Positions 34,758 to 45,950 of a DNA stretch of 64,000 nt are shown in pieces. Both the position numbers and the translations under genes were made by a program. Source of the DNA: Moniliella sp. 'wahieum' (lineage: Eukaryota > Basidiomycota > Moniliellomycetes > Moniliellales > Moniliellaceae). The notes beneath the pieces are model-generated. The model ran no database searches and had not been told where the DNA came from. It saw only the letters and a program-made list of their open reading frames with translations. Each line of letters opens with the position of its first letter. The stretch's first letter is position 1. Location: NCBI GenBank assembly GCA_003971905.1, contig RSEE01000109.1, positions 124,001-188,000 on the forward strand, read 5' to 3'.

Positions 34758-35217
34758 GGCGCGTGCTGGCGCTTGCGCTTGCGCTCCGGTCTATCGGCGA
34801 CGAGTCGGGAAGGGGGTGGTCAACTGACCCTCCAGCCTGAGCAAGAGCGGAGGTGTAGCTGCTGGAACAGCTTCACTTGCAGCGGCATCGGCTTGACTTG
34901 GGTTTTTTTTTTGACGCCCTGCCGGTGCGTTCAAATGTTCAGGTCGGCAGGTGTGTCTATGGCAACTACGGCGCGCGCTCCGCCACATACCCAGCGTACG
35001 ATCAAACAGGCGTTATTTTGGTGCCATGTCGGCGTGGCAGACAAACAAACAAAGCGTCGAAAGGGCACTGCAAGAACAGAAGCCACAATCCATCAATAGA
35101 AACACAGAACCGTGTCGGCGAGCCCAACCAGTGGGGGGACGGTCCCCGGTCGCAGCCACACTACGAGCAAGAGGCAACGTGAAACCTGAAACCTGAAGTT
35201 CGATCAGATCTCACATG
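34758..35217. other. Intergenic gap
   Basis: Gap between the ELP6 5' region and the stop of the membrane-protein gene. It may hold an extra 5' coding part of ELP6 (KLFQQLHLRSC near 34870 on the minus strand). Nothing else was seen. Confidence 0.4.
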
Positions 35218-36816
35218 TCACACCCGGGACGGCGCCAGGGCGCTGATGACATACGCCACGTAACATCCCAGCAGCGGCAGCGCCAGCCAGCGGTACGCGC
35301 GCACCGCCACCAGCCCCAGCGCGAGCAACACTGTTCCCATTGCACACAGCACATCCACCGCGCCCGTGCCCGCAGGCCAAGGCGGATACGTTCCGGCCTT
35401 GGACGGAGGGAGGACCAAGAGCGTGCCCCCCAGTCCGAGCAGGAGGAGCATGCTCCGTCATTGGCGCCAAACGCGAGCGACGACGCTGGGCCATGCGGCG
35501 CATCGAGCGGGACAAGGCCAAACGAAGTGCCTGGGCCACCGCCGGAGCCGCAGGGAGCAGCGTATGGGCCAAGGCGGACGTAGGGCGCAGCGCATGGTGC
35601 GCCGCCCTTCGTGCGGCATAGTCCGCTCCGTACGCAGCTAGCGCCAAGAGCGCCACCGCGGCCAGAAGGTTGATTCCGGCTGCGGCCAGCGCAAGCGCAC
35701 GGCTCGGCCGCCGTCGTCGGCTCAAGGTCCAGTGACTGACAAGCGCGTGCGTTCTGATGCCTCGGTCCTCCGACCTGCAGCCCGGGCAGGATGGGCGTAG
35801 GAGCGGATCCCGATCCGGCCAGAGGCAGCGGGGAGGCAGCGTGGACACTGGGTAGTCTGGTGACGCGACCGGGCACAGCGTCTGAGCCCGAGTCGGTGTC
35901 CGATCAGTTTCCGTCTCGGTTTCCGAGTCGGTTGTTGTTGCAAAGACCGCATCTGACTGGGCAGACTGGGCATGGGGGGCCAGGGACCTCGCCCTGCCCC
36001 GAAGAGGTAGGCAACGGAGCTCGTCGACTGGCGAGCCAGAAGTCGCCCACTCCCAGAAGGAGGGCAAGGAGCAGAAGAGTAAGTCCCGCACAGAGAAAGT
36101 AGACTCGGCCTGGGGTAGAGGGTTCCTCATCCCCCTGGAAAAGGGGAGCAATCGCAATGATCAGAACTGAGAGGACCGTGACGCCCACGCTACCAGAACA
36201 CTGTGCAGGGTGCCCGTCTGCCAGAACGGGGTCTCGGTTGGTGGACGGAGAGACAGGCGGCGGTTGCGCAACAGCCCGCCCGCTGCCCCGGCAGCAACGG
36301 GAGCGCAGCCGGCGCGGGCGCAGGTAAGGCCAGAGCCAGTCCAGGGAGAAAGAGCAGGTCGGCCAGCACACCACCGAGGATCACACCATACGCGTTGCCT
36401 GCGTCGCCCTCGACCAGCGCAGCCAAGGCCAAGGCGAGCTGCGCCAAGGCCAGACCCGAGCCGGCTGTCAAGTGGATCAGGAAGGCAGCCAGGCGGGATG
36501 GGGGACGGGCGCGGCGGGAGGATGGGCGCGGGGAGGGGCGACTAGCATGGCCCGAGGTAACAGGGAAGGTGGAGAAGAGGGCTGCCGGCACCGATTCGGG
36601 AGCGGCGAGCGTAGGCAGCAGCACGGCCACCGCCCCGCCGGCTCGTTCCAGCACCACGAGGGACGTGACGAGCACGGCCGAGTAGAAGACCAGGGCTGCC
36701 GTGGGAGGATTCGTGCGGGGCGTGCTGGGGTCCCATGGCGGGCGGATGGGAGCGCGGCGCTCGGCAGAGGGGAGGACGGAGGGGAGGTGAGGATGGTCGA
36801 TCGGGGCGCCAGCCAA
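35218..36816 (-). CDS. Multi-pass membrane protein, cation/Ca2+ exchanger (CaCA)-like
   Basis: Predicted start complementary to 36814-36816 (MAGAPIDHPHLPS). Hydrophobic segments: ALVFYSAVLVTSLVVLERAG, LTAGSGLALAQLALALAAL, GVILGGVLADLLFLPGLALA, VTVLSVLIIAIAPLF, YFLCAGLTLLLLALLLGVGD, AAGINLLAAVALLALAAYGA, LLLLLGLGGTLLVLPP, AVDVLCAMGTVLLALGLVAV and LALPLLGCYVAYVISAL. The layout fits the CaCA superfamily: a first repeat (...ALAALVEGDAGNAYGVILGG), a polar loop, a second repeat (ALRLALSRSMRRMA, then a short segment ending in a Gly-rich helix), and a short C-terminal helix pair. The usual Asn/Asp of both alpha-repeats appear replaced (see findings), so family membership is tentative. The frame changes near 36215, 35900, 35720 and 35480. 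Likely an internal-membrane protein. Confidence 0.45.
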
Positions 36817-37544
36817 CGGCGTTCAAGCCGTCTCCCCCCGCGTGAATTTTTGAGTACACCCCCGTCGAAAAGAAAACCACCTGCGGAGGATGGGGCACGT
36901 GCGCAACCCTAGCCGCGTGTATTACGTCATTCCCATCCAGACACGCCTTTTGCTGGGTCTCGTCGATCATCGATCATCGGGCCTAATGTTATGTCCACGG
37001 TGAAGTATGGAAGAACAGCAGTCTCCCCCACAGACCGAATATGGGCCCCACGACTGAGCACGGGGCACGCGCCCTATCAGATACTGACAAACAAAAATGC
37101 TACCGAGTTCTTCCACCGCACATGACCAAGACATGCGTCTCTTCATGTGGGGGGCGCGGCGGGATTGCCGCCGCTTTCGTGCTGAGCCTTAGGATTGATA
37201 CTGAACCTGAATCCCATACTTTCCATCGGTTTGGTCGGAAAGAGAGGATTGAAACGCTAGGCGGTTAGTCGGAGCAGAAGATCGATGAACGAGACCTCAA
37301 CGAAGTGTGTGAGGTCTGAGATCTGGGGGATGAGATCGATGATAAAAAGGGAGAGAGAGACAGGGCGAGATGAAACAAAGGCGGTGGATTGTCTGTAAGT
37401 CACGAAGAGAAGAGAGCCATGGCTTCGTCACGTCTTTCCACTCCGTGGGCCAACAGCGAATGCGGCGGAGAGTAGCTAGTATAGCCTCAAGTTAGCCATG
37501 AGAGTATGGATGGGATTGCCTATGTCACAGTCGGGGCTAAGGCG

Positions 37545-37735
37545 AGGGAGACCAGGATCGGACTAGGCCAAGGGGTGTAGCAATCGTTCGTGGGGAAGAA
37601 GCAAGAACAGAGGACATGGTGCGAAGTGGAAGGAACAGGGAAGGAGCGAGACGCTCGAGACGAAGAAATTGGAAATGGGAGCGAGATCAGCCAAACTATG
37701 ACAGCCTACTCACAGACCATGCGAGCAAACGCTAG
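37545..37735 (+). repeat. Dispersed repeat, copy A
   Basis: Diverged but clear similarity, same orientation, to 45755-45950. Shared blocks include caatcgttc-tgggg-gaagaag, ggaacagggaa, agacgctcgaga-gaaga-attg and gccaaactatgacagcc-ac. No open frame or terminal repeat was seen. Probably an old mobile-element or segmental-duplication remnant. Confidence 0.65.
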
Positions 37736-38385
37736 TTCTCTTACGGTATTTATGGCTTCAAGTCAGACGTGTATATCTCAGCTCTCAGCACTGCCTTCCA
37801 AATGTCCGCTCGGTCTCTATGGTCTCCCCGTGTGCTTTTTCTAGATGGCGAAACACATTCTGTGATGGTTGCTTCCAAACCTGGATCGCACCTCGCTCTC
37901 ATAGAGCGCATAATCGCGTGGGACATTACCACAGTCACGGTGCCCTCTTGAGGCAATCTGGCAGCCACTCCCGCTGTTTCCTTCTGTTGTCGGGCCCAAC
38001 GTCGCTGACAGTGGCTCTGTTAGGGCCATTGGGGCTCTAGGGCTATTCCTACGTGTGGTGGAGTTTGGCGGCTGGGCAAAAGGTTGGAAAACAATCGAGA
38101 CGGACACTCGCGTTCTTGGCTCACCCCTTCACTTTTTCGTCTGATCCCAAGACTCCTCCGGTCTTCCGTCGTCCTTTCTCAACGGATAACGCTTGTGGCT
38201 TCGCTCCTCCAATGCAGGATTGTCCGTTCCCTCGATTCCTCCTTATAGTTGTCTCGTCGGGAGCCCTGGGCGTTAGGCCCCTCCCTACAACTCTTATTCC
38301 TAGCCATAAAACTCCTCTCCTTTACCAACGGATCATATACATCTCTTTGAGTACTTGATTCCTGCTCGTGTCTCTTCTTCCTACT

Positions 38386-38413
38386 CAAGTAACTAGTAAC
38401 TAGTAACTAGTAA
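38386..38413. repeat. AACTAGT tandem array
   Basis: Four aactagt/aactagta units in tandem, the same family as the arrays at 8963 and 24846. Confidence 0.85.
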
Positions 38414-38669
38414 CCCTTCACGAACCGGGGAACGCGGGACGCGATTGATGCATGACGCATGAGTACATGAGTGCTACAACTTCGGATTCGATGCTTGATG
38501 CAGGTGCCTGATAGCGTGACGATGATCGATAACGCGTGAGGTTGATGACGCAGTGACGGGACCCACACGGGTATTCATTCGTTCTAGCCACAACAACAGC
38601 CCCATCTCCATTCGATATTCGCCATTCCGTACTCAAGATTCCGTATTCAAGATCCAGAATCCACCCCAT

Positions 38670-38738
38670 GCACTAGTCACTAGTCACTGTGACTAGTCGA
38701 CTACTCGAGGACCTGCAGCGACTAGTGACTAGTGACGG
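38670..38738. repeat. ACTAGTC / ACTAGTG inverted arrays
   Basis: actagtcactagtcactgtgactagtcgacta is followed about 20 bp later by gactagtgactagtgac. The two halves are in opposite orientation, so the block can fold on itself. Confidence 0.8.
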
Positions 38739-39223
38739 TTGCCACGCAATCGCGTTGACGGTGAAGCTTGAAGGCTTGGAGCATTAACAGAAGGAAGAAG
38801 TGGGCGCCTGTTCTGGTGTAGCTCTTTTTCCCTTGTGTTCCCATCAGTGCCTAAGGACGGGATGCGCCAACGTCTCAAGTTTGCCTCCAGCCATAGCAGG
38901 GTATAGCCTGGTGTAGCCTGCCAGTATGGCTTCCACGGCCAGCGATAGCTGGACCCCTTCAGAGATGGCTGGACAAAATCCGTTAAGCGCATAGTGCGTG
39001 ACGCCGTGTGACAGCGTGAAGAGCTAGCTCGAGATCTGAGATCGGAGAAGAAAAAAAAAAGACTTCTGGCGCTGGAAGAGCGAAACGCAAACTCAGCCTC
39101 TGACGATCTTACGGGCTCAACGTTCGGCAGGCACGTTCAGTCGATCCGTTCAACGTTCGACGTACCGCGTACGTACGCTCAGCCGCTCAACGGTTCAACC
39201 GAACGCAAAATAAGCCCGGGGGA

Positions 39224-39230
39224 TTTATAG
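39224..39230 (+). promoter_or_regulatory. TATA-like element upstream of the MFS gene
   Basis: tttatag lies about 260 bp before the proposed ATG. It is the only TATA-like sequence in this upstream stretch; the distance implies a long leader, so the call is tentative. Confidence 0.3.
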
Positions 39231-39487
39231 TCGCACACCCCCTGCCTAGCCCGCAATCGCGAAAGCTGTGGCCCGTGCACAAATCCTAATGATATTGACC
39301 CGCCCCTGCGCATGCCATAAGTCGAATTATCCCGCACAGGGCCAGTGTGCGCCATGCCACTTTTTTTTTTTTTACCCCGTCGCCTCTATCACGCCTGGAC
39401 CGCCAGTATCCGCCCAGCGGTCTGTGGTTGAAAAGGCGCACGAAGGTGGGTTGGACGCCTGCATCCTCACCGCCTCCTCTCCTCGCC

Positions 39488-41333
39488 ATGCCTTCCCAAG
39501 AGCGCCAGCCCTCATTGCGGGCACCGAGCGCAGCTACAGCGCCGTGGAGGCTCAGCCCGACGCTCCCATCTCCGCCGAAGAGATCGCGCAGGAGAGCGCG
39601 TTCGAGGCCAGTACGTCTACCCCTCTTCCTCCTTGACCCCACAAGCAGGGTTGCTGACCTGACCTCCTCCTCCAGTCCAAGCCGCTGAGCATGGTGTCGA
39701 TCCCGACTCGTCTGCCTTTGTGCCTCATGTCTCGCGCGTGTCGTTGCGTGGTGTTCCGGAGGAGCCTAGTCTGCCAGCCAAGTCGGAGGTGCTGGTCATC
39801 CTGAGCGCCCTGTGGATTGGCAGTTTCCTCGCTGCTTTGGACGGGACGATTGTGGCCACCATCTTGGGCACTGTCGGTTCGGAATTTAACGTGTCCAAGG
39901 AGATCTCGTGGCTGGGCACTTCGTACCTGCTGACTCAGACTGGCTTCCAGCCCCTGTACGGCAAGTGTTCGGACATTTTTGGCCGCAAGCCCGCCACTCT
40001 GTTTGCTTCGGCCGTCTTCCTTCTTGGCTCGCTGCTCTGTGGTCTGTCGCGCACCTTTACCCAGCTCTGCCTCGCCCGTGCTCTCGCCGGTATTGGCGGT
40101 GGTGGTCTGACCACGATGGCGACCATTGTTACGTCGGACCTCGTGTCGCTGAAAGAGCGTGGCACGTATCAAGGCTTTGGCAACTTGGTTTACGCTGTCG
40201 GTGCCTCGGTGGGTGGCCCGTTGGGCGGTGCCTTGGCGGACGGTGGCCTTGGCTGGCGTTGGGCTTTCCTGATCCAAGTGCCGCTGTGCATGATCCACTT
40301 TGGCGTTGTCTCGGCCAAGGTCAACATCCCTCCTGGCCCCGGCTCGATGATTGAGAAGATTAAGCGGATCGATGCGCTGGGTGGCGTGACGCTCGTTTCG
40401 TCTGTCTCGCTTGTGCTGCTGGCCATGTCGCTCGGTGGCAACACGCGCCCCTGGTCGGACGGACTGGTGCTCTTTTCCCTCTTTGGTGGTCTGGCTTTGG
40501 CGGTATGCTTTGTGGTGGTGGAGAAGTACGTGGCACGCGAGCCTCTTATGCCCCTCCGTGTCCTCTTCCGTCGCACTCCGGGCGCCGTCGCGCTTGCTGC
40601 CCTCTTCACGTCGGTCAGTCAGTTTGGTATCCTGTTCAACATCCCGCTCTACTTTACCACCATTGAGCGCACCTCGTCGTCGTATGCTGGTCTCCACCTG
40701 ATTCCCAACTCGGTCCTTGCTTCGTCCTGCTCGATGGGCAGTGGCCTGATCATGGCCTGGACCGGACGGTACAAGCTGATGCTGCTCATTGTCTCGGCTG
40801 CCGCCGCCGTGGGCCCACTGGGTATGCTGTTCTGGCACCAGGGCACGTCGGAGTGGTTCTACTGGGCCATGATGCCCTGGAACGGTATTGGCTTTGGTGG
40901 GATTCTGACCATCACGCTCGTTGCGCTCATTGCCTCGGTCGACCCGGCCGATATGTCGGCCGCGACGGGGATGACGTACCTTTTCCGTGCCGTTGGCTCG
41001 ATCAGCGGTGTGTCGGTGTCGCAGGCCATCCTGCAGGCGCGCCTTCAGACCACCCTCTCGGCCGCCGGGCTTAAGCCCAAGATCGTCTCGGCGATCCGGG
41101 ACGATGTGAATGTGATTGGCACCTTGCCCCACAAGCTGCAGCAAGCAGCCATTGGCGCCTACACCCAGTCCCTCCGCTCGGTCTTCCTCTTGATTTTCCT
41201 CACGGCCGTGTGCGCCTTCCTGGCCACGATCCCCATCCAGGAATTCGCCCTGCCCGGCGCCAAGCCTGCTGCCGCAGCCCCCGCACGCGAGGCTGCCATC
41301 GCTGAGGAAGAGGAGCCTGCTGAGCAGCAGTAA
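39488..41333 (+). CDS. MFS transporter, 14-TM drug:H+ / vacuolar basic amino-acid type
   Basis: Proton-coupled exporter or vacuolar transporter of the major facilitator superfamily. Exon 1 starts at 39488 (MPSQERQPSL). One missing G near 39521 shifts it into GTERSYSAVEAQPDAPISAE. An intron (gtacgt near 39613 to ccag near 39674) joins AFEA to IQAAEHGVD. The remaining 540 residues are open: TM1 with ALWIGSFLAALDGTIVATIL, the loop 2-3 motif GKCSDIFGRKPA, TM4 LARALAGIGGGGL, the antiporter motif C region VGGPLGGALAD, then further hydrophobic segments to about residue 560 and an Ala/Glu-rich cytosolic tail. Asp in TM1 and the motif set match the Fnx1/VBA and DHA2 families. It is one of the few long intact frames in the window. 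Convergent with PDC. Substrate unknown. Confidence 0.88.
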
Positions 41334-42026
41334 GTTTCCTCTTTTCTTTTTCCTAGTGCTCGCTTTCTTCCCCCCTCCCACTCAAAATACCCTTCCCTCT
41401 CCCGAGGAGGTAATTGGATCATGTGATCGACCAGATCGATTGGCATACTTCGCACAAACTCGTTCATGCAGCACCGCGGGACTTGGAAGGGAAATAAGGA
41501 GATTAGTGAGAGAGAAGCGGGGGATCAAACGACCACCGCGGCTGGCAAGTCGGCCAGGGTAATGGCTGCCACCCTCAGTTTATATACCACACGCATTCGC
41601 TTCCTACTAGTACTACTCAATGGTCGCACGATCGTGTCGCGGCACATACCACCGAGCCGCCTGCTTCCATTTCGAGTAGTACTATGCCTGGATTCCAACT
41701 CAAAAATCTACGATGAAAAAGCGTTGGGTACATTCCATACACCGCTATGACGCGCTGGAACAGCCTGAGAGTAGCCGACCTCTTGTAACAGCAAGCAGTA
41801 CAGTTGACTTTGGGCTTGCCAACCTATACTTGTCTACTAAGTATGTGCTATGTCCCAGCAGTTGGATCCCACAACCAAAATAATAGAGGGGAATACCGAG
41901 TGGTATGATTCTTAGATATGAGAGGTGTAGCAGGAGGCTTGACAGAGAGAGGAACGTTGGAACGAATCGTAGCGCAAGCGTGCGTGTCATCAGTTTTCGG
42001 GGCCGAGGGAGGATGGAGGGAAGGGC
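41334..42026. other. Convergent 3' gap between MFS and PDC
   Basis: 3' untranslated DNA of both genes. No open frame of interest. Confidence 0.5.
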
Positions 42027-44025
42027 TTAGGCGGCGTTGTTGGCAGCAGACAGGGCAGCCTGGCGCTTAAGAGCCGGAGGCGAGTCGCCACGGGGGAGGA
42101 AGACCTCGACGACGTGGGCCTTGTCAGCCTTGTTGAACGACGGGTCGGTCAGCAGCTTCTCCAGCTCAGCCTTGGTGTGGATGGCGTGGTACTGCGTCTT
42201 GGACATGATCGGGTCCGTGGCGTGCGAAGGCACGTTGGGCTTGGTCCAGGTAGGCGGGGGCGTGAGGAAGTCAATCAACTTGGTGTGGTTCCAGATCGCA
42301 ATGTCGTTGTAGAACTCGTCGGGGCCAAAGATTTGGCGCTCAATTTCGTATCCGTCGTTGTTGAGGATAAAGATGAGAGGCGTCAGACCGTGACGGAAGA
42401 CCGTGCCGAGCTCCTGGGCCGTAAGCTGCAGCGAGCCATCGCCAATGAAGTGGACCGTGCGGCCAGGACGCTGGGGGTTGTGCTGCTGCAGTTGGCGCAG
42501 GCCAAGGGCGGCACCCAGAACAGCGCCACCAGTGAAGCCAATCGAGCCCCAGAGCATCTGGGCGATCAGCTTGGCGTTCGGGAACGTCACGTCGATCAGA
42601 CCGAACGACGAGTACCGGTCTCACCAAGCACAACATCGCCCTCCGGAAGAACTGGCCCATCCGGGGCCAGAAGTAGCCCTGGGTGATGACGTCCTTGGAC
42701 TTGAAGGCAGCTGCGCCGCCGAGGCGCGAGAGGGTAAGCTCATCCAGCTCCTGGATCTGCTCGTCCACCGAGGGAAGAGCGTTGAGGGTGAGGGAGCGGA
42801 CGGGCGCCAAAGAGACTTGGTGACGGCCAGGCGCTTCTCAGCCATGCCAGCGAAGGCAGCAGTCAGCTTGGGCAGGAGCCACTTCATCTTGATGTCCTCA
42901 AAAACGGCATAGCCAATCTTGGTGTGGTCCGAGTGGAGCTCGATGGTGGCCGTGCGCTTGGTACGGTAGGAGAAGGAACCCGTGTTGTAGTCCGAAAGGA
43001 GACCACCAATCGAGAGGATCAAGTCGGAAGCCTCGACAATTTCCTTGACGGCAGGCTTGCTCAAGCTGCCAAGGTAGACACCACCGAACTGGGCGTTGTT
43101 GAGCTCAGTCACAACCGTCTTGCCCATGGGAGTGGTGAAGACAGGGAGGCCAGTCACATCGGCAAACTTGCGGGTCTCCTCAACCACGTTGTGGCGCGAG
43201 GCGCAAGCGTCGACCAGGATGATCGGCTGGGTAGCAGCCTTGACGCGCTTGATGATCTCGTCAAGCACGTTGCGCTCAATCTCCTCGTTGTTGGGCGAGA
43301 CGGTGGTCTGGAGCTTGTACTCTTGCAGGCGCTTGGCAGCCGTAACGGGCAGGGGGAGGTCGACCATGTTGGAAGGGTAGCCAATGTAGACGGGGAGGGA
43401 GCGGGACACGCAGAACTCGAGGATCGAGTCAATGGCGCGGCAAGCGTCAAGGCCAGTGGTGATGTCCTCCGCCTTGGTGCCCTTGGGGATCAGGGGCAGA
43501 CGGCCCTCACGGTGCATCTGGTACAGGTCAAGCTGCGCACCCGTGATCTGACGGGCCATGTTGAGGAAAGCGTCGAACTTGTGGTCACCTAGGAAGCACA
43601 AGCGGTCAGATGAAAATCCAGCAATGCAAAGGAAGAGGGGGCAAACATACCCAGCGTGTGGTGAAGCAAAAGACCCTCGTCCTGAGCCTTGGTCGAGGGA
43701 GTGCCGACAATGTGGATGACGGGCAGGCGCTCAGCCATGCTGCCACCAAGGGCGTTGCAGGCGCTCAGCTCACCGACACCGAAGGTGGTGGTGAGCACGG
43801 CAGGGCGCGGGTGGCCCTCGGAGAGCACACGGGCGAGACCCGTCGGCGAGTAACCAGCGTTGAGCTCGTTGGAGTTGCCGATCCAGCCGAGGCCGCACTC
43901 ACGCCAGCGGGTGAGCATGGCAAGGGTAAAGTCGCCAGGGAGGCCCTGGACGAACTCAACTCGAGCTGCTTCAAGCGCTCGCAGAGGTAGTCGGTGAGGG
44001 TGATGGTGCCAGCAACCGGGGCCAT
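42027..44025 (-). CDS. PDC1: Pyruvate decarboxylase
   Basis: Thiamine-diphosphate enzyme turning pyruvate into acetaldehyde and CO2, the committed step of alcoholic fermentation in the cytosol. The start is complementary to 44023-44025 (MAPVAGTITLTDYLCERLKQ). Next come VEFVQGLPGDFTLAML, WIGNSNELNAGYSPTG (the PDC ELNAAYAADG-like signature), GELSACNALGGSMAE and the active-site pair LLLHHTLG. An intron at 43589-43650 (gtatgt...ctag) joins HHTLG to DHKFDAF. The middle domain follows, then EGDVVLGETGT, MLWGSIGFTGGAVLGAALG and the ThDP/Mg motif GDGSLQLTAQELG...FILNNDGYEIE. It ends ...SAANNAA. Single-base indels near 43960, 42815, 42640 and 42605 break the frame; one added base at each restores the standard family sequence. 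A TATA element lies about 90 bp upstream. Confidence 0.93.
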
Positions 44026-44113
44026 GGGATGGGGGTGGGTGGAAGTGCTCGAGATGTACGCGGGGGACGGTGGGGCGGGTGGGGTCGGCGAGGCGGGCGG
44101 GGGGAGGGGCGTT

Positions 44114-44119
44114 CTTATA
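44114..44119 (-). promoter_or_regulatory. TATA box (TATAAG) of PDC
   Basis: The minus strand reads gtataagaac about 90 bp before the PDC ATG, as expected for a strongly expressed glycolytic-type gene. Confidence 0.5.
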
Positions 44120-45754
44120 CTGCGGCGGGGTGTGGGTGCGTCATGCGGGCGATCGGCGTGGATGTGCCAGACGCAATGCTGGACGCTGGCCAGCGGCGGC
44201 GACGGTGGGTCGACATTCGCCCAGCGCTGGCTGCCGAGCCAGAGAAGCGAGCAGTTTAATTGGGAGGTTTAACTCCCGCCCGGCATGGCGCCAGTGCCAC
44301 CCACCCCCCTTTCCACGCACGGGGGCACTCTTCCGTCCGACTCCGCCTGGGTTTTGAGTGCCTCTGCGCTGCCTCTGCGCGAGAATACCTCCTCAGCAGA
44401 GTCCTCTGAATGGCCCATCCTGCATCCCCCGCTTCCAGATCGCTGCGGCCCAGACGCACCACGGGCACCATCCGCCATCACCACATCACCAGTCTGCTAT
44501 CATCTGCCCGCCCACTCTTAATTTCTGGCGCAGTGCCTCTGAGCTAACCTCGCCCCTGCCCCTTTGCAAATATCAAACTGCATACCTCAGCATGTGTTGC
44601 TCACATGTCACACGACAGCAGAGGCACAGCAGCAGACACCGCAGCCCGTTACCCCATCAACAACGCAAGTGGGCGCAGCTCCATTATATACAGCAGAAAC
44701 CCAAACTTGCGATTCGACGGACACCTTTTGATGGTTGCCCCATTCAAAATCCTACGGCCTCACCGGCCTCACCCTGCCTCATCGGCACCTCTCCCGGATC
44801 TCTCGTCTTATAGTCAAAGCGTTATTCCCCAAGGGCTCATTGAACGTTGAACGCGGTACAGCTTGACCCGCGTCCTCAAGCGGCTTACTAAGTAGGAGTT
44901 CTAAGTGCATTGGTAATCTAACACCTCAGTTGTGGGAGTATGTGTGCGCAGAGAGCACCACACCCGTGTAGAGTGTTTGTGAGTATGTGAGCTTCGTGTA
45001 ACGTGTATTTCATCTCATCGATCATCCTACTCTGTCCACTCTGAAGGAAGGAGGTAGAGGCACGCATATCGTGCATCTTCACGACCAGATGTGGCTTAGC
45101 GCTTATATTGTGAAAGAGTGCACCACATACACGCGCACGTTAATAAAGAACGGTTCATTGCTCTCTGCAACAGCACTGATCCTCACTAGGAAAAAAAACA
45201 CTCTCCCTTGGTTCACACCACTTCAGCTACAACCGGCAACTGCTGTTCCTGTGATCCTGAATAGATGGTTGGAGCTGATGGATGGTTGACGATTCCATGA
45301 ATTGTTTTCGAGCGTGTGAGGGAGTGGCCGGGTGACTTAGGATTAGCATGCAGCTGTGATACAAAGGGACGAGTTATGATGCGTGCCACGATGAGTGCTG
45401 AGGTTCAGCTCGCATCCTGAGCGCCTTAGGCAGTCGGGTACCACACAGACGTCAGTCAGGGCCTGAGCGCCTGAGCTTCCTCATCAGAATCAGAACAACA
45501 AGATCAGGAGCAACTGTACCCACGTTCAGCTTATCCGTTTCAGATCTCGGCACCATTTGCAGCTTCTCTCCTTGCGCAACATGGTAACAGCCACACCATT
45601 TTGCTCGTGAGAGATCAGTAGGATGCATATAAACATGATGGGAAGTAATACTTCTTCATTGCGCGCAAGAAGATCAACAGGCTGATGCATCATAGTTGCT
45701 TCATCAGTACACAACAGCGTTACTATTACATTGGGGAGCAAAAGCAGGAGGAAA

Positions 45755-45950
45755 CCAGGGTCGAGACAAGGTTGAGGAATGTAACAATCGTTCTGGGGGG
45801 AAGAAGTAAGAGCGAGGACAAGGAGCAAAGATGAAGAACAGGGAAAGCAATAGACGCTCGAGAGGAAGACATTGAGAGTGGGAGCATATTATTCATGCGG
45901 CCAAACTACGACAACCACACTGATGCGCCACACTAGAGTTGAGCGAACCG
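45755..45950 (+). repeat. Dispersed repeat, copy B
   Basis: Second copy of the element at 37545-37735. It aligns over about 170 bases with scattered substitutions and small indels. The flanks outside do not match, so the ends are roughly as given. Confidence 0.65.

Larger units (their letters stand above)
36817..39487. other. 2.7 kb intergenic gap
   Basis: It carries a dispersed repeat copy (37545-37735), two ACTAGT arrays, several direct repeats of the type attccgta/tcaagatt near 38630, an A12 run at 39049-39060, GTTCAACG-type repeats at 39115-39200 and the likely MFS promoter. No gene was supported. Confidence 0.5.

Noticed and set aside
39552-41381. 609-codon open frame antisense to the MFS gene
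   Set aside because: It mirrors the intact MFS gene and arises from the G/C third-position bias of the sense codons. Its Arg/Gly/His-rich product has no domain.
44358-44813. 151-codon plus-strand open frame between PDC and aconitase
   Set aside because: Pro/His/Gln-rich product without any recognisable motif, inside a promoter region.
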